The position numbers and the translations under genes were made by a program. Under the pieces are notes generated by a model, which was not told the DNA's origin, made no database searches, and worked only from the letters and a program-made list of their open reading frames with translations. A stretch of DNA of 64,000 nucleotides from Bacteroides sp. (GTDB lineage Bacteria; Bacteroidota; Bacteroidia; Bacteroidales; Bacteroidaceae): assembly GCA_021202275.1 (NCBI GenBank), contig JAJQDI010000023.1, forward strand, positions 1 through 64,000. The letters are read 5' to 3'. Below, piece by piece: positions 1-8,630 of this stretch (its first letter is position 1; each line of letters opens with the position of its first letter).

Positions 1-115
1 ACGATATACGAACTGAATTTGTAAATAAGTGAAATATCCGGAAATCCCTTATCAACCCTGGGAATCAGATAAATAAAAAAGAATAGAATAAACAACAAAA
101 TACCTATTAAGAATT

Positions 116-967
116 ATGTTAAGAATCGCAGTACAGGCCAAAGGCCGGTTGTATGAAGAGACCATGGCTCTGTTGGCAGAGTCGGATATCAAGTTGAACT
201 CTTCCAAACGTACGTTGCTCGTACAGTCGTCCAATTTCCCTATTGAGGTATTGTTCCTTCGGGACGACGATATTCCTCAATCAGTGGCTACCGGAGTAGC
301 GGATCTGGGAGTGGTAGGAGAAAATGAATTTGTAGAAAAAGGAGAAGATGCCGATATCATCAAGCGGCTGGGTTTCAGTAAATGCCGGCTTTCTTTGGCT
401 ATTCCCAAAGACATAGACTACAACGGACTTTCCTGGTTCCATGGAAAAAAGATCGCCACTTCCTATCCGGTCATTCTCAACAATCACATGAAGGCCCATG
501 GAGTGAAAGCGGAAGTACACGTGATCACCGGATCGGTAGAAGTAGCACCTGGTATCGGGTTGGCCGATGCCATTTTCGATATTGTAAGTTCCGGCTCTAC
601 ACTCGTAAGCAATCGGTTGAGAGAGGTGGAAGTGGTGATGAAATCCGAAGCTTTATTGATCGGTAATAAGAACCTGAGCCCGGAAAAGAAAGAGGTGCTC
701 GAACAGCTTCTTTTCCGTATGGATGCCGTGAAGACTGCCGAAGATAAGAAATATGTACTTATGAATGCCCCCAAACAGAATCTGGAGGCTATTCTGGATG
801 TGTTGCCAGGCATGAAAAGCCCCACGGTGATGCCGTTGGCTCAGGAAGGATGGTGTTCTGTACATACCGTGCTGGATGAAGCATGCTTCTGGGAGATCAT
901 CGGCAAACTCAAAGCTCTGGGAGCCGAAGGCATATTGGTGTTACCCATTGAGAAAATGATCCCCTGA
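116..967 (+). CDS. hisG: ATP phosphoribosyltransferase, long form (HisG)
   Basis: Catalyses the first committed step of histidine synthesis, joining ATP and PRPP. The 283-residue protein starts MLRIAVQAKGRL and has the periplasmic-binding-like catalytic fold followed by a C-terminal regulatory domain from about residue 210 (ending near VLPIEKMIP). This is the long, histidine-inhibited form, so it should not need HisZ. It is the first gene of a hisG-hisD-hisC-hisB series on the same strand. A 232-base gap separates it from hisD, unusually long for an operon partner, and holds only degenerate TTGTAAAT-type repeats. The ATG at 116 is the only sensible start because the family N-terminus begins there. 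The upstream 115 bases show no clear gene. Confidence 0.95.
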   Translation: MLRIAVQAKGRLYEETMALLAESDIKLNSSKRTLLVQSSNFPIEVLFLRDDDIPQSVATGVADLGVVGENEFVEKGEDADIIKRLGFSKCRLSLAIPKDIDYNGLSWFHGKKIATSYPVILNNHMKAHGVKAEVHVITGSVEVAPGIGLADAIFDIVSSGSTLVSNRLREVEVVMKSEALLIGNKNLSPEKKEVLEQLLFRMDAVKTAEDKKYVLMNAPKQNLEAILDVLPGMKSPTVMPLAQEGWCSVHTVLDEACFWEIIGKLKALGAEGILVLPIEKMIP

Positions 968-1199
968 AAAGAGTGGTGCTCAGACAATGTACGATGGAAG
1001 TTGCACAGCTGTCAGGTGACTAACTGATCATTATAAATGTGTGTGTAGCCTGCTGATGCAGCGATTGTAAAAATGAAATCATATCCCTTGTAAAGGGTCT
1101 CATCATCCATCGTCATATATGCAGTACCTTATAACATTCATATAAGGATCAGGGTACTATCAATTGTAAATAGTAAATCGTCTAGTTGTAAATACATGT

Positions 1200-2489
1200 A
1201 TGGAAACCATAAAATATCCCCTCCGTGAGACCTGGGACGAATTGCTCCGACGTCCGGTATTTGAAACAGAAGGACTGTTTGGGAGAGTACGGAAGATCAT
1301 CGACCGGGTACAGGCCGAGGGAGATCGGGCCGTATTGGAGTATGGTGCTTTGTTCGACAAGGCACAGTTAGACAGCCTGCTTGTCTCTGAAGAAGAGATA
1401 GAGGAAGCTGATAAAAAAGTGGGTATCGATCTGAAGGCCGCCATCTATCTGGCACAACGCAATATTGCCGCTTTTCATGCTTCGCAGAAAACCGAAGTCC
1501 GCAAAGTAGAGACCATCGAAGGGGTTATCTGCTGGCAGAAAGCAGTAGCGATTGAAAAAGTAGGTCTGTATGTGCCCGGCGGCACAGCTCCTCTCTTCTC
1601 TACCGTATTGATGCTTGCCGTACCGGCAAAGATTGCCGGATGCAAAGAAATCGTGTTGTGTACACCCCCCGATAAAGAGGGGAAGATACACCCGGCCATT
1701 CTGTTTGCCGCGCGTGTGGCAGGGGTAAGCAAGATTTTCAAGGCCGGAGGGGTACAGGCAATTGCCGCTATGGCCTACGGCACGGAGAGTGTACCTAAGG
1801 TGTATAAGATATTTGGTCCCGGCAATCAGTATGTGACGGCAGCCAAGCAATTAGTGAGCCTGCGGGATGTAGCTATCGATATGCCTGCCGGACCTTCCGA
1901 AGTGGAAGTGCTGGCCGACGAAACGGCCGATCCGACCTTTGTTGCTGCCGATCTGCTGTCGCAGGCCGAGCACGGGGCAGACAGCCAGTCTGTATTGATA
2001 ACAACCTCTGCTACCTTGCTGGATAAGGTCGTATACGAACTGGAGCGTCAGTTGAGCTACCTGCCCCGACGCGCGTACATCGAGCAGTCCCTGGCACACA
2101 GCAAACTGATCTTGGTAGAGAGTATGGAGGTCGCTCTGGAAATGACCAATGCCTATGCTCCGGAACATCTGATCATTCAGACCCGCGACTATGCTTCATG
2201 GGGAGAAAAAGTAATGAATGCCGGATCGGTATTCCTGGGGCCGCTTTCTCCGGAGAGCGCGGGCGACTATGCCTCCGGCACCAATCACACGTTGCCCACC
2301 AATGGCTATGCAAAGGCCTACAGCGGGGTCAGTCTCGATAGTTTTATCCGTAAGATCACCTTCCAGGAGATCAGTCCGGAGGGCATCCAAAGCATAGGCC
2401 CTGCCATCGAAGTAATGGCTGCCAACGAGCAATTAGACGCACATAAGAACGCAGTCACTGTTCGTCTGAATAAAATCCGTAAATCCTGA
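1200..2489 (+). CDS. hisD: Histidinol dehydrogenase
   Basis: Performs the last two oxidations of histidine synthesis (histidinol to histidine) with NAD and Zn. The 429-residue protein is full length. Family zinc and catalytic positions are visible: Q255 and H258 in QAEHG, the E322-H323 pair in YAPEHL, D356 in GDYASGTNHT and H415 in DAHKNAV. The glycine-rich FGPGNQYVTAAK segment lies mid-protein. It ends three bases before hisC, so the two are almost certainly translated from one message. Confidence 0.96.
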   Translation: METIKYPLRETWDELLRRPVFETEGLFGRVRKIIDRVQAEGDRAVLEYGALFDKAQLDSLLVSEEEIEEADKKVGIDLKAAIYLAQRNIAAFHASQKTEVRKVETIEGVICWQKAVAIEKVGLYVPGGTAPLFSTVLMLAVPAKIAGCKEIVLCTPPDKEGKIHPAILFAARVAGVSKIFKAGGVQAIAAMAYGTESVPKVYKIFGPGNQYVTAAKQLVSLRDVAIDMPAGPSEVEVLADETADPTFVAADLLSQAEHGADSQSVLITTSATLLDKVVYELERQLSYLPRRAYIEQSLAHSKLILVESMEVALEMTNAYAPEHLIIQTRDYASWGEKVMNAGSVFLGPLSPESAGDYASGTNHTLPTNGYAKAYSGVSLDSFIRKITFQEISPEGIQSIGPAIEVMAANEQLDAHKNAVTVRLNKIRKS

Positions 2490-2492
2490 TAT

Positions 2493-3536
2493 ATGAGAAC
2501 CATCGAACAACTTACCCGACCCAATATACGCGGACTGAAACCCTATTCGTCGGCACGCGACGAGTACAAAGGAATAGAGGCTTCCGTGTTCCTGGATGCC
2601 AATGAGAATCCTTACAGTCCGTCCTATAACCGGTATCCCGATCCGTTGCAGCACCAGCTCAAAGAGCGTCTGGCAAAGATGAAAGGAGTAGATCCCGGAC
2701 AGATCTTCCTGGGCAACGGCAGTGACGAGGCCATCGACCTGCTTTTCCGCGCGTTCTGTGAGCCCGCAGTAGATAATGTGGTAGCTATCGACCCTACCTA
2801 CGGTATGTATCAGGTATGTGCGGATATCAACGATGTAGCCTACCGGAAAGTATGGCTCGATGCTGATTTTCAGTTTCGTGCCGACGCTCTGCTGGCAGCT
2901 GCCGACGAACACACCAAACTGATCTTTCTCTGTTCTCCCAACAACCCCACAGGCAATGACCTGTGCCGGGAAGAGATCGACCACCTGCTTGATAAGTTCG
3001 ACGGCCTGGTCGTATTGGATGAAGCGTATATCGACTTTTCCGGACAACCTTCTTATGTCGGCCAACTGAACAGACGTCCCAACCTGGTTGTTCTTCAGAC
3101 CTTTTCCAAAGCCTGGGGAAGTGCTGCCATCCGGTTGGGCATGGCTTTTGCCTCGCCGGAGATCATTGCGGTGTTCAACAAGATCAAATATCCCTACAAT
3201 GTCAATCAACTGACCCAGGAGCAAGCACTGCGTCTGCTCAGCGAACCGGAAAAGATACAAAACTGGGTGTCTGTTCTCAACAAAGAACGTAGACAATTGA
3301 TGGAGCGTTTTGCCGCCCTGCCTTTCACGGAATACGTCTTTCCTTCGGATGCCAATTTCTTTCTGGCACGTGTTTCGGATGCCGAAGCTATCTACAACTA
3401 TCTGGTAGGGCAGGGCATTATTGTGCGCAATCGCCATTCCGTATCGTTGTGTGGCAACTGCCTCCGCATTACCGTCGGTACATCGGAAGAGAACAACATA
3501 CTTCTGGAAGCACTAAGAAAATTTACGATGTACTGA
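2493..3536 (+). CDS. hisC: Histidinol-phosphate aminotransferase
   Basis: PLP-dependent class I/II aminotransferase converting imidazole acetol phosphate to histidinol phosphate. The protein has 347 residues. The N-terminal [10 protein letters not shown], the [10 protein letters not shown] segment and the PLP lysine K206 in [14 protein letters not shown] are all present. It begins three bases after hisD. The last codons (KFTMY) and the following gap to hisB are built from an ATTTACGA-type dispersed repeat that also occurs at 25.1, 25.2 and 32.5 kb, so the 3' end of the gene seems to have been overrun by, or to abut, that repeat. Confidence 0.95.
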   Translation: MRTIEQLTRPNIRGLKPYSSARDEYKGIEASVFLDANENPYSPSYNRYPDPLQHQLKERLAKMKGVDPGQIFLGNGSDEAIDLLFRAFCEPAVDNVVAIDPTYGMYQVCADINDVAYRKVWLDADFQFRADALLAAADEHTKLIFLCSPNNPTGNDLCREEIDHLLDKFDGLVVLDEAYIDFSGQPSYVGQLNRRPNLVVLQTFSKAWGSAAIRLGMAFASPEIIAVFNKIKYPYNVNQLTQEQALRLLSEPEKIQNWVSVLNKERRQLMERFAALPFTEYVFPSDANFFLARVSDAEAIYNYLVGQGIIVRNRHSVSLCGNCLRITVGTSEENNILLEALRKFTMY

Positions 3537-3618
3537 TTTACAATGTACGATTAAAAGGACATCGGATTGTTACCAATTGAATGATTTATAGAAATGTTAA
3601 GTAAGTTCTGATATACAG

Positions 3619-4743
3619 ATGAAGAAAAAAGTACTTTTTATAGACCGTGATGGTACGCTGGTGATCGAACCTCCTGTGGACTATCAGCTGGATTCACTCG
3701 AAAAACTGGAATTCTATCCGAAGGTAATGCGCAATCTGGGCTTTATTCGCAGCAAGCTCGATTTTGAATTTGTGATGGTCACCAATCAGGACGGACTCGG
3801 TACCTCTTCTTTTCCCGAAGAGACTTTCTGGCCGGCACACAACCTGATGATGAAAACCCTGGAAGGAGAGGGGATCACCTTTGACGATGTCCTGATCGAT
3901 CGCAGTTTTCCGGAAGACCATGCGCCTACACGGAAACCCCGTACAGGTATGCTCAAACGCTATCTGAATGGCGCGGAGTACGACCTGCCGGGTAGTTTTG
4001 TGATAGGTGACCGGGCCACCGACGTAGAACTGGCCCGCAACCTGGGATGTCGTGCCATCTTGCTACAGGATTCTCCGGATAACCTGAAAGGTACCGGACT
4101 GGATGAGGTCTGCGCGTTGGCTACGACCGACTGGGATCGTGTCGCGGATTTTCTTTTTGCCGGTGAGCGCAAGGCAGAAGTACGTCGTACTACCAAAGAG
4201 ACTGATATTCTGGTTTCGCTGGATCTGGACGGGAACGGACAGTGCGACATTCATACCGGACTGGGATTTTTCGATCACATGCTGGAACAGATCGGCAAAC
4301 ATTCCGGGATAGATCTGACGATCCGTGTCAAAGGAGATTTGGAGGTAGACGAACACCATACCATGGAAGATACAGCCATTGCCCTGGGCGAATGTCTATC
4401 TCAGGCCTTGGGTAGCAAACGAGGGATCGAACGGTATGGATACTCTCTGCCCATGGACGATTGCCTGTGTCAGGTCTGTCTCGACTTCGGTGGCCGGCCG
4501 TGGTTGGTCTGGGAAGCAGAGTTTCACCGGGAAAAGATCGGTGATATGCCTACCGAAATGTTCCTTCATTTCTTCAAATCACTCAGTGATGGCGCGAAGA
4601 TGAATCTGAATATCAAAGCCGAAGGTCAGAACGAACACCACAAGATTGAAGGCATATTCAAAGCCCTGGCCCGTGCCATAAAGATGGCTATCCGCCGGGA
4701 TATTTATCGGTACGAACTGCCTTCCAGTAAAGGAGTCTTGTAG
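3619..4743 (+). CDS. hisB: Bifunctional histidinol-phosphatase / imidazoleglycerol-phosphate dehydratase
   Basis: A two-domain enzyme for two non-consecutive steps of histidine synthesis. Residues 1 to about 170 are a HAD phosphatase (FIDRDGTLV with the nucleophile and acid aspartates, then [10 protein letters not shown] and FVIGDRATD). Residues about 190-374 are the dehydratase, with the metal-binding motifs [14 protein letters not shown] and NEHHKIEG. The 374-residue length fits the fused enterobacterial/Bacteroidetes form. The gene is 82 bases after hisC and closes the operon seen here. It ends with a TAG codon at the family C-terminus (SSKGVL), showing that TAG is a normal stop in this genome. 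Confidence 0.95.
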   Translation: MKKKVLFIDRDGTLVIEPPVDYQLDSLEKLEFYPKVMRNLGFIRSKLDFEFVMVTNQDGLGTSSFPEETFWPAHNLMMKTLEGEGITFDDVLIDRSFPEDHAPTRKPRTGMLKRYLNGAEYDLPGSFVIGDRATDVELARNLGCRAILLQDSPDNLKGTGLDEVCALATTDWDRVADFLFAGERKAEVRRTTKETDILVSLDLDGNGQCDIHTGLGFFDHMLEQIGKHSGIDLTIRVKGDLEVDEHHTMEDTAIALGECLSQALGSKRGIERYGYSLPMDDCLCQVCLDFGGRPWLVWEAEFHREKIGDMPTEMFLHFFKSLSDGAKMNLNIKAEGQNEHHKIEGIFKALARAIKMAIRRDIYRYELPSSKGVL

Positions 4744-5315
4744 CTTGTCATCCATTTACCAAAGATAAGCAAAGATTTCCGGAGCCATGCGGAGGGGTGC
4801 CTGGAGATACAGGTAAAGAACATTCGGTGCAGGTAAATAAAATAAATTTTGCTTCTTCAAAAGAAGCACGCACACACAGGAAAAACGTTTATTCTTGTGT
4901 GTGTATTTTTCTTTATTTTTATTTTTTTCTTTTGTTTATATCTTATATTTTTATATATCTGTTTTCTTTATTCTTATTTATAACTCTTATAGTGCTGAAT
5001 ATCAATATCTCCGATTTTCATTTGAATCACAAATGATACACAAACGGCATGTATATGGATCAGATGTACTTACTTTCTATCTTTTTCTTATTCTTTTTTC
5101 TATTTAAAAATAAGTTTGGATCGGGTATTACGGTTATGGAACGGATGTATAGAACTTCAATTGTGAGTGATTTGGAGTTGTAAAGACAACCTGATAGAAG
5201 AAGTAATATACTTAAAGAAAATAGCAGGGACACACGAGGCGGATAGAATAGGTAAAAAATAGTCAACCGGATTCCGGTTACGGGAAATTAAAGTAAGAAA
5301 ATAGAGCCTGTTTCC
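4744..5315. other. Intergenic region between convergent hisB and a DUF4373-like gene
   Basis: No gene with recognisable coding character. The stretch 4880-5110 is very T-rich on the plus strand (long runs of T broken by A), which produces open frames only by low complexity. No canonical hairpin terminator is visible immediately after hisB. The right part leads into the palindromic array at 5316. Confidence 0.6.
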
Positions 5316-5420
5316 GTTTGCACCTGGCAACCCATCCGTTTGCCAGGTGCAAACAGGTCGTTCGCCAGGTGCAAACGGATGGTTTGCTAGGTGCAAACGG
5401 ATGGTTTGCCAGGTGCAAAC
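5316..5420. repeat. Five-unit array of 17-bp palindromes, 22-bp period
   Basis: Units begin at 5316, 5338, 5360, 5382 and 5404, exactly 22 bases apart. Each is a 17-bp imperfect palindrome GTTTGCCAGGTGCAAAC (6-bp arms GTTTGC/GCAAAC) followed by a 5-bp spacer, typically GGATG. The first unit is inverted, reading ACCTG in the loop with a CCATC spacer. Unit 3 has GTTCGC and unit 4 GCTAGG, so copies have diverged slightly. The array lies 63 bases beyond the stop codon of the minus-strand gene at 5484 and between convergent genes. A second array with the same geometry but unrelated sequence is at 51858. Confidence 0.9.
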
Positions 5421-5483
5421 AGACACTCTTTTCATACAAGAGATGTGGAACATGGTTCACAGGAGTGGGATGCTCTGCTGTGG

Positions 5484-6173
5484 CTATAGACGTTCGTTGC
5501 CATTCGGATCGGAAATACTTCTCTCGTGGCAGAATTTCCGGATAAATCTTTTTCCATCCCGGGACGACAACCAATAGTAGAATCTTCGTTGGGCATCCCG
5601 GACAGTGTTGATGCGCTCTTCTTCACCGACAAGTACAAGATAAGTTTCAAACTCTGTCCGGAACAAATTGAAATTTTTACAGAAATACTCCCCGAGTTTG
5701 CAATGTACACCCATCTGTTCTATCCAGGAGGTCAGTCCGGTCAGCCGGTAGATACATTCCACATAATCTCCATCGTACTCATCTTCTTCTTCTTTCTTCT
5801 CTTTCTCTTTCCACTCTACTTGCCGATCTTCCTGTATGGTCTGGCCCAGATGATACGGCAATCGTTTGTGTACCCGTTTGAGATAGTCTTTCATACGGTT
5901 GATCATACCTGTAGAATAGAAATATTCGTCTTCGATAACAAACAGGTCGTAGTTATAAACGATGCGATGTAGAAAATCGGGTTTTACACGGAATCTTCGC
6001 GCGATTACCGGAATAGACTCTACGGAAAGACTCAGGTCGTCCTGCACACGGAGAGCTTCCATCAATATCCAGTAGGCTCCGTATCCTTTCAGACCCTCTT
6101 TCTGGATCAGGATCATTAGTTTGAGATTAGCGGCGGCACCCGCGTCGTGTTTGATAAACTTGTCGTGGATCAT
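5484..6173 (-). CDS. DUF4373-like protein (Lin1244/Lin1753-type N-terminal domain)
   Basis: 229 residues, starting MIHDKFIKHDAGAAANLK. The N-terminal 90 residues (DAGAAANLKLMILIQKEG, GYGAYWILMEAL, then an aspartate- and tyrosine-rich strand) match my memory of the winged-helix-like DUF4373 domain, often seen in phage replication or DnaD-like proteins and in stand-alone Bacteroidetes genes. The middle is highly charged (KEKEKKEEEDEYDGD) and probably a linker. The C-terminal part has no motif I recognise. It is a single gene transcribed towards hisB. Function unknown; a nucleic-acid-binding role is an inference from the fold. Confidence 0.65.
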   Translation of the reverse strand: MIHDKFIKHDAGAAANLKLMILIQKEGLKGYGAYWILMEALRVQDDLSLSVESIPVIARRFRVKPDFLHRIVYNYDLFVIEDEYFYSTGMINRMKDYLKRVHKRLPYHLGQTIQEDRQVEWKEKEKKEEEDEYDGDYVECIYRLTGLTSWIEQMGVHCKLGEYFCKNFNLFRTEFETYLVLVGEEERINTVRDAQRRFYYWLSSRDGKRFIRKFCHERSISDPNGNERL

Positions 6174-6261
6174 AGTCAGGATCTATCAGGTTAAACAAAT
6201 CATTTTCTTTGGAGCATATAGTCAGCGCCGAACCACGGATCCAACTTGTCTGAGTGAGTTT

Positions 6262-6366
6262 GAGGCGTATTCTATAGTTCCCAAATATAGTGAAAGCAAA
6301 GAGTAGAGTCGAACTTGTTTCAACCATACCGATGCGTATCCTATACGTTCCAAATATAGCAAAAAA
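6262..6366. repeat. Two diverged tandem copies of a promoter-bearing intergenic repeat
   Basis: The motif CAAATATAG(TGAAAGC) occurs at 6282 and again at 6351, 69 bases apart, each preceded by a GCGTATYCTATA-type segment. It resembles the 73-bp repeat at 18773. Read on the minus strand each copy gives TATATTTG, a match to the Bacteroidetes -7 box, oriented towards the DUF4373-like gene that starts at 6173. The rest of the gap 6174-6502 shows nothing coding. Confidence 0.6.
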
Positions 6367-6502
6367 AACAATAAGATGATCTTTTTGTGTCTATAAATTA
6401 GCGATATACGGAGAAATGAGTGCAGGAAACATATTCCGGATAGAGCCGCCTTTCCCGTAGGTAGTTTTTTCAGATGGATACAAAGAAAATAAATGTGAAA
6501 AG

Positions 6503-6532
6503 TTTATATATCACATATAATATGTACCTTTG
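6503..6532 (+). promoter_or_regulatory. Candidate Bacteroidetes promoter
   Basis: A perfect -7 box TACCTTTG at 6525-6532 follows a TTTA at 6503 (consensus TTTG) with an 18-base gap. This is close to the sigma-ABfr spacing. It lies 86 bases upstream of the lipoprotein start at 6619. Confidence 0.5.
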
Positions 6533-6618
6533 CAAAACAAACCGGATTTGCTGGCAACTATTTTATTCTCTCTTTGCGGACCCGGCAGGAACTGAAACGC
6601 TCACACCGACTATTATTT

Positions 6619-7206
6619 ATGAAAAAGATATTACTACTATTATGTGCTGTTACCTTATTGGTTGCCTGTAACGATGATCCGGACGATGCCTATGTTTTTG
6701 ACAGCATCTTGTATACTTTACAAAAAGGAGATGGCCAGACGACCATCGAAAACTACATGCTTTATCAACCGCTCACCTATGTCAATGATTCGCCGGTCAC
6801 TAAAGAGTTTCGGTTTATTCCCGGCGACCGTTCCATTGAGACCTCCTGGTTCGAGATAGACCGGGCCGATCTGGGGCTTATCGCTGCCAACGCACCCATC
6901 TGGGTACAGACTCCGGTGGCTGTAATCAACGGCAACATTAAATTGGGCAATGTGGAGTGGGAGTACACCAAAGACATGATAGAATGGTATGAAGCCGAAG
7001 AAAGTACCGTGAGCCTCCCCGTGGGGCCTTATCAGCGGATCACGATCTTTGAAGAAGGGTTCCTGGACGAGATCACAGTCTCCTATACCGCGTTTTTTAT
7101 TAACCCAGATACCGGAGACGAACGGCAGATCCGGGGCAAGTGGATGGGTAGTTATTACCTGCGTACTCATATCCGCTGCGAATATAGTTCGGTGCTGACC
7201 CACTGA
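6619..7206 (+). CDS. Small lipoprotein of unknown function
   Basis: 195 residues. The start MKKILLLLCAVTLLVACNDD gives a clean lipoprotein signal peptide with the lipid cysteine at about residue 17; the open frame extends upstream but lacks a signal there. The acidic CNDDPDDA after the cysteine fits Bacteroidetes surface-export signals. The rest is beta-rich with no motif I can name. Its stop lies 19 bases before the PagL-like gene at 7226, so they are probably co-transcribed and may act together at the outer membrane. Confidence 0.8.
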   Translation: MKKILLLLCAVTLLVACNDDPDDAYVFDSILYTLQKGDGQTTIENYMLYQPLTYVNDSPVTKEFRFIPGDRSIETSWFEIDRADLGLIAANAPIWVQTPVAVINGNIKLGNVEWEYTKDMIEWYEAEESTVSLPVGPYQRITIFEEGFLDEITVSYTAFFINPDTGDERQIRGKWMGSYYLRTHIRCEYSSVLTH

Positions 7207-7225
7207 TCCGGAGTTGCCGCAGTCT

Positions 7226-8590
7226 ATGATCTCCTTGAGGCAGACAGGAAAAAAACGGCGACCTCTGTCGGGACTGACACATTGTCTGTACCCAATCCGG
7301 ATCGTCTCTCTGCTGGGCATGCTGTGCCTGTGGCCGTGCTTTGTTTGTGCTTCCGGGCTGTCTTCTGAACGTGTGCCCGACTGCCCCGAAGATACCCTTA
7401 CCTTGCTTTTCACGGAAAAGACTACCTCTGTATCTCCCTCTTCCTGCGCTACCCGTTCTTTTGCCCGGAGTTGTATACACCGGATAGGAGTAGAGGCGCA
7501 TCCTTCCTATATCCTGCCTACCAATCCTTTTTTCGACGGTAACAATAAAAACTTACGTCCGATCCGTATTTCCTTCCCGATACATCTGAAATACTCTTTT
7601 CAGGGACAGCCTGATACCTATACCGACCGGATCTACGGAGGACCTTATCAGGGTATCGGATTGGGATATTATGCCCTGGAAGACCGGGAAGAGTTGGGAA
7701 CTCCGGTCGCGCTTTACCTGTTCCAGGGAGCCCGTATCGCCCGTCTGGATCCTCGTATCTCCGTCAATTACAAATGGAACTTCGGTATCTCGGCCGGATG
7801 GAAGCCTTACGACTACTACAAGAATGACAACAATAAAGCGATCGGTTCCCGGATGAACGCCTATATCCATCTGGGTGTCTATCTCAACTGGATGCTTTCC
7901 CGGCAGTTCGATCTCGTGACCGGCGTCGGGTTCAGTCATTTCTCCAACGGAAATACCAAAATGCCCAATGCCGGGATGAATACCGTAGGGATGAACATCG
8001 GGCTGGTATATTATATGAACAGGGAACAACCTTCTTTTTCCGCGGCCTCCTCCTGTCCCGCTATTCCGGCGTTCGACAAACACATCAGCTACGATCTGCT
8101 CCTGTTCGGCTCCTGGCGACGGAAGACCAACGAGTCTAAGACCGAGCCTGCCATCTCTCCCAAGGCCTATATGGTATCGGGGTTTAACTTCGCTCCCATG
8201 TACAACTTCTGCTACAAATGGCGTGCGGGGCTGTCAGTAGACGGGGTGTACGATGAGAGCGCCAATACCTATGTGGAGGACTATAGATCGGGGTATTACA
8301 ACCAGGAGTTCCGCAAGCCCGGGCTCAGCAGGCAACTGGCTCTGGGCGTGTCTGTCCGGACAGAATATGTAATGCCTTATTTCACGGTAGGAGTAGGTAT
8401 CGGAATGAATGTGTTGCACAGAGGAGGCGATCTGAGAGCCTGCTACCAGATACTCTCTCTGAAGACAGACCTCACCCGCAACAGTTATCTGCATGTCGGC
8501 TACAGCATACAGGATTTCCACTCGCCCAACTTCCTGATGTTGGGAGTGGGCTATCGGTTCCATAACAAACGCCCTTTCTGCCGACCCTGA
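7226..8590 (+). CDS. PagL-like (acyloxyacyl hydrolase family) outer membrane beta-barrel
   Basis: 454 residues, with a signal peptide (hydrophobic IVSLLGMLCLWPCFVCASG after a basic stretch). Residues about 100-260 resemble the lipid A deacylase PagL family: GISAGWKPYDYY, then the signature SHFSNGNTKMPNAGMNTVG. In characterised PagL the catalytic triad is His and Ser of the HxSN motif plus a Glu about 12 residues later; here His and Ser are present but that position is Asn. The C-terminal half is a further run of beta strands, making the protein about twice the usual PagL length. I chose the ATG at 7226 over a TTG four codons earlier. Activity on lipid A is uncertain. Confidence 0.7.
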   Translation: MISLRQTGKKRRPLSGLTHCLYPIRIVSLLGMLCLWPCFVCASGLSSERVPDCPEDTLTLLFTEKTTSVSPSSCATRSFARSCIHRIGVEAHPSYILPTNPFFDGNNKNLRPIRISFPIHLKYSFQGQPDTYTDRIYGGPYQGIGLGYYALEDREELGTPVALYLFQGARIARLDPRISVNYKWNFGISAGWKPYDYYKNDNNKAIGSRMNAYIHLGVYLNWMLSRQFDLVTGVGFSHFSNGNTKMPNAGMNTVGMNIGLVYYMNREQPSFSAASSCPAIPAFDKHISYDLLLFGSWRRKTNESKTEPAISPKAYMVSGFNFAPMYNFCYKWRAGLSVDGVYDESANTYVEDYRSGYYNQEFRKPGLSRQLALGVSVRTEYVMPYFTVGVGIGMNVLHRGGDLRACYQILSLKTDLTRNSYLHVGYSIQDFHSPNFLMLGVGYRFHNKRPFCRP

Positions 8591-8630
8591 TCTGCTGCCG
8601 GACGACCGGGAGGATCGTTTCTGCCCGGCC

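Noticed and set aside
4797..5110. Small hydrophobic open frames after hisB
   Set aside because: They come from T-rich low-complexity DNA and have no start signal or recognisable protein.
5316..5420. CRISPR-like array
   Set aside because: Repeats are 17 bp, spacers only 5 bp and mostly identical, and no cas gene is nearby.
5484..6173. Prophage remnant, suggested by the DUF4373-like gene
   Set aside because: No other phage gene, integrase or attachment repeat is present around it.
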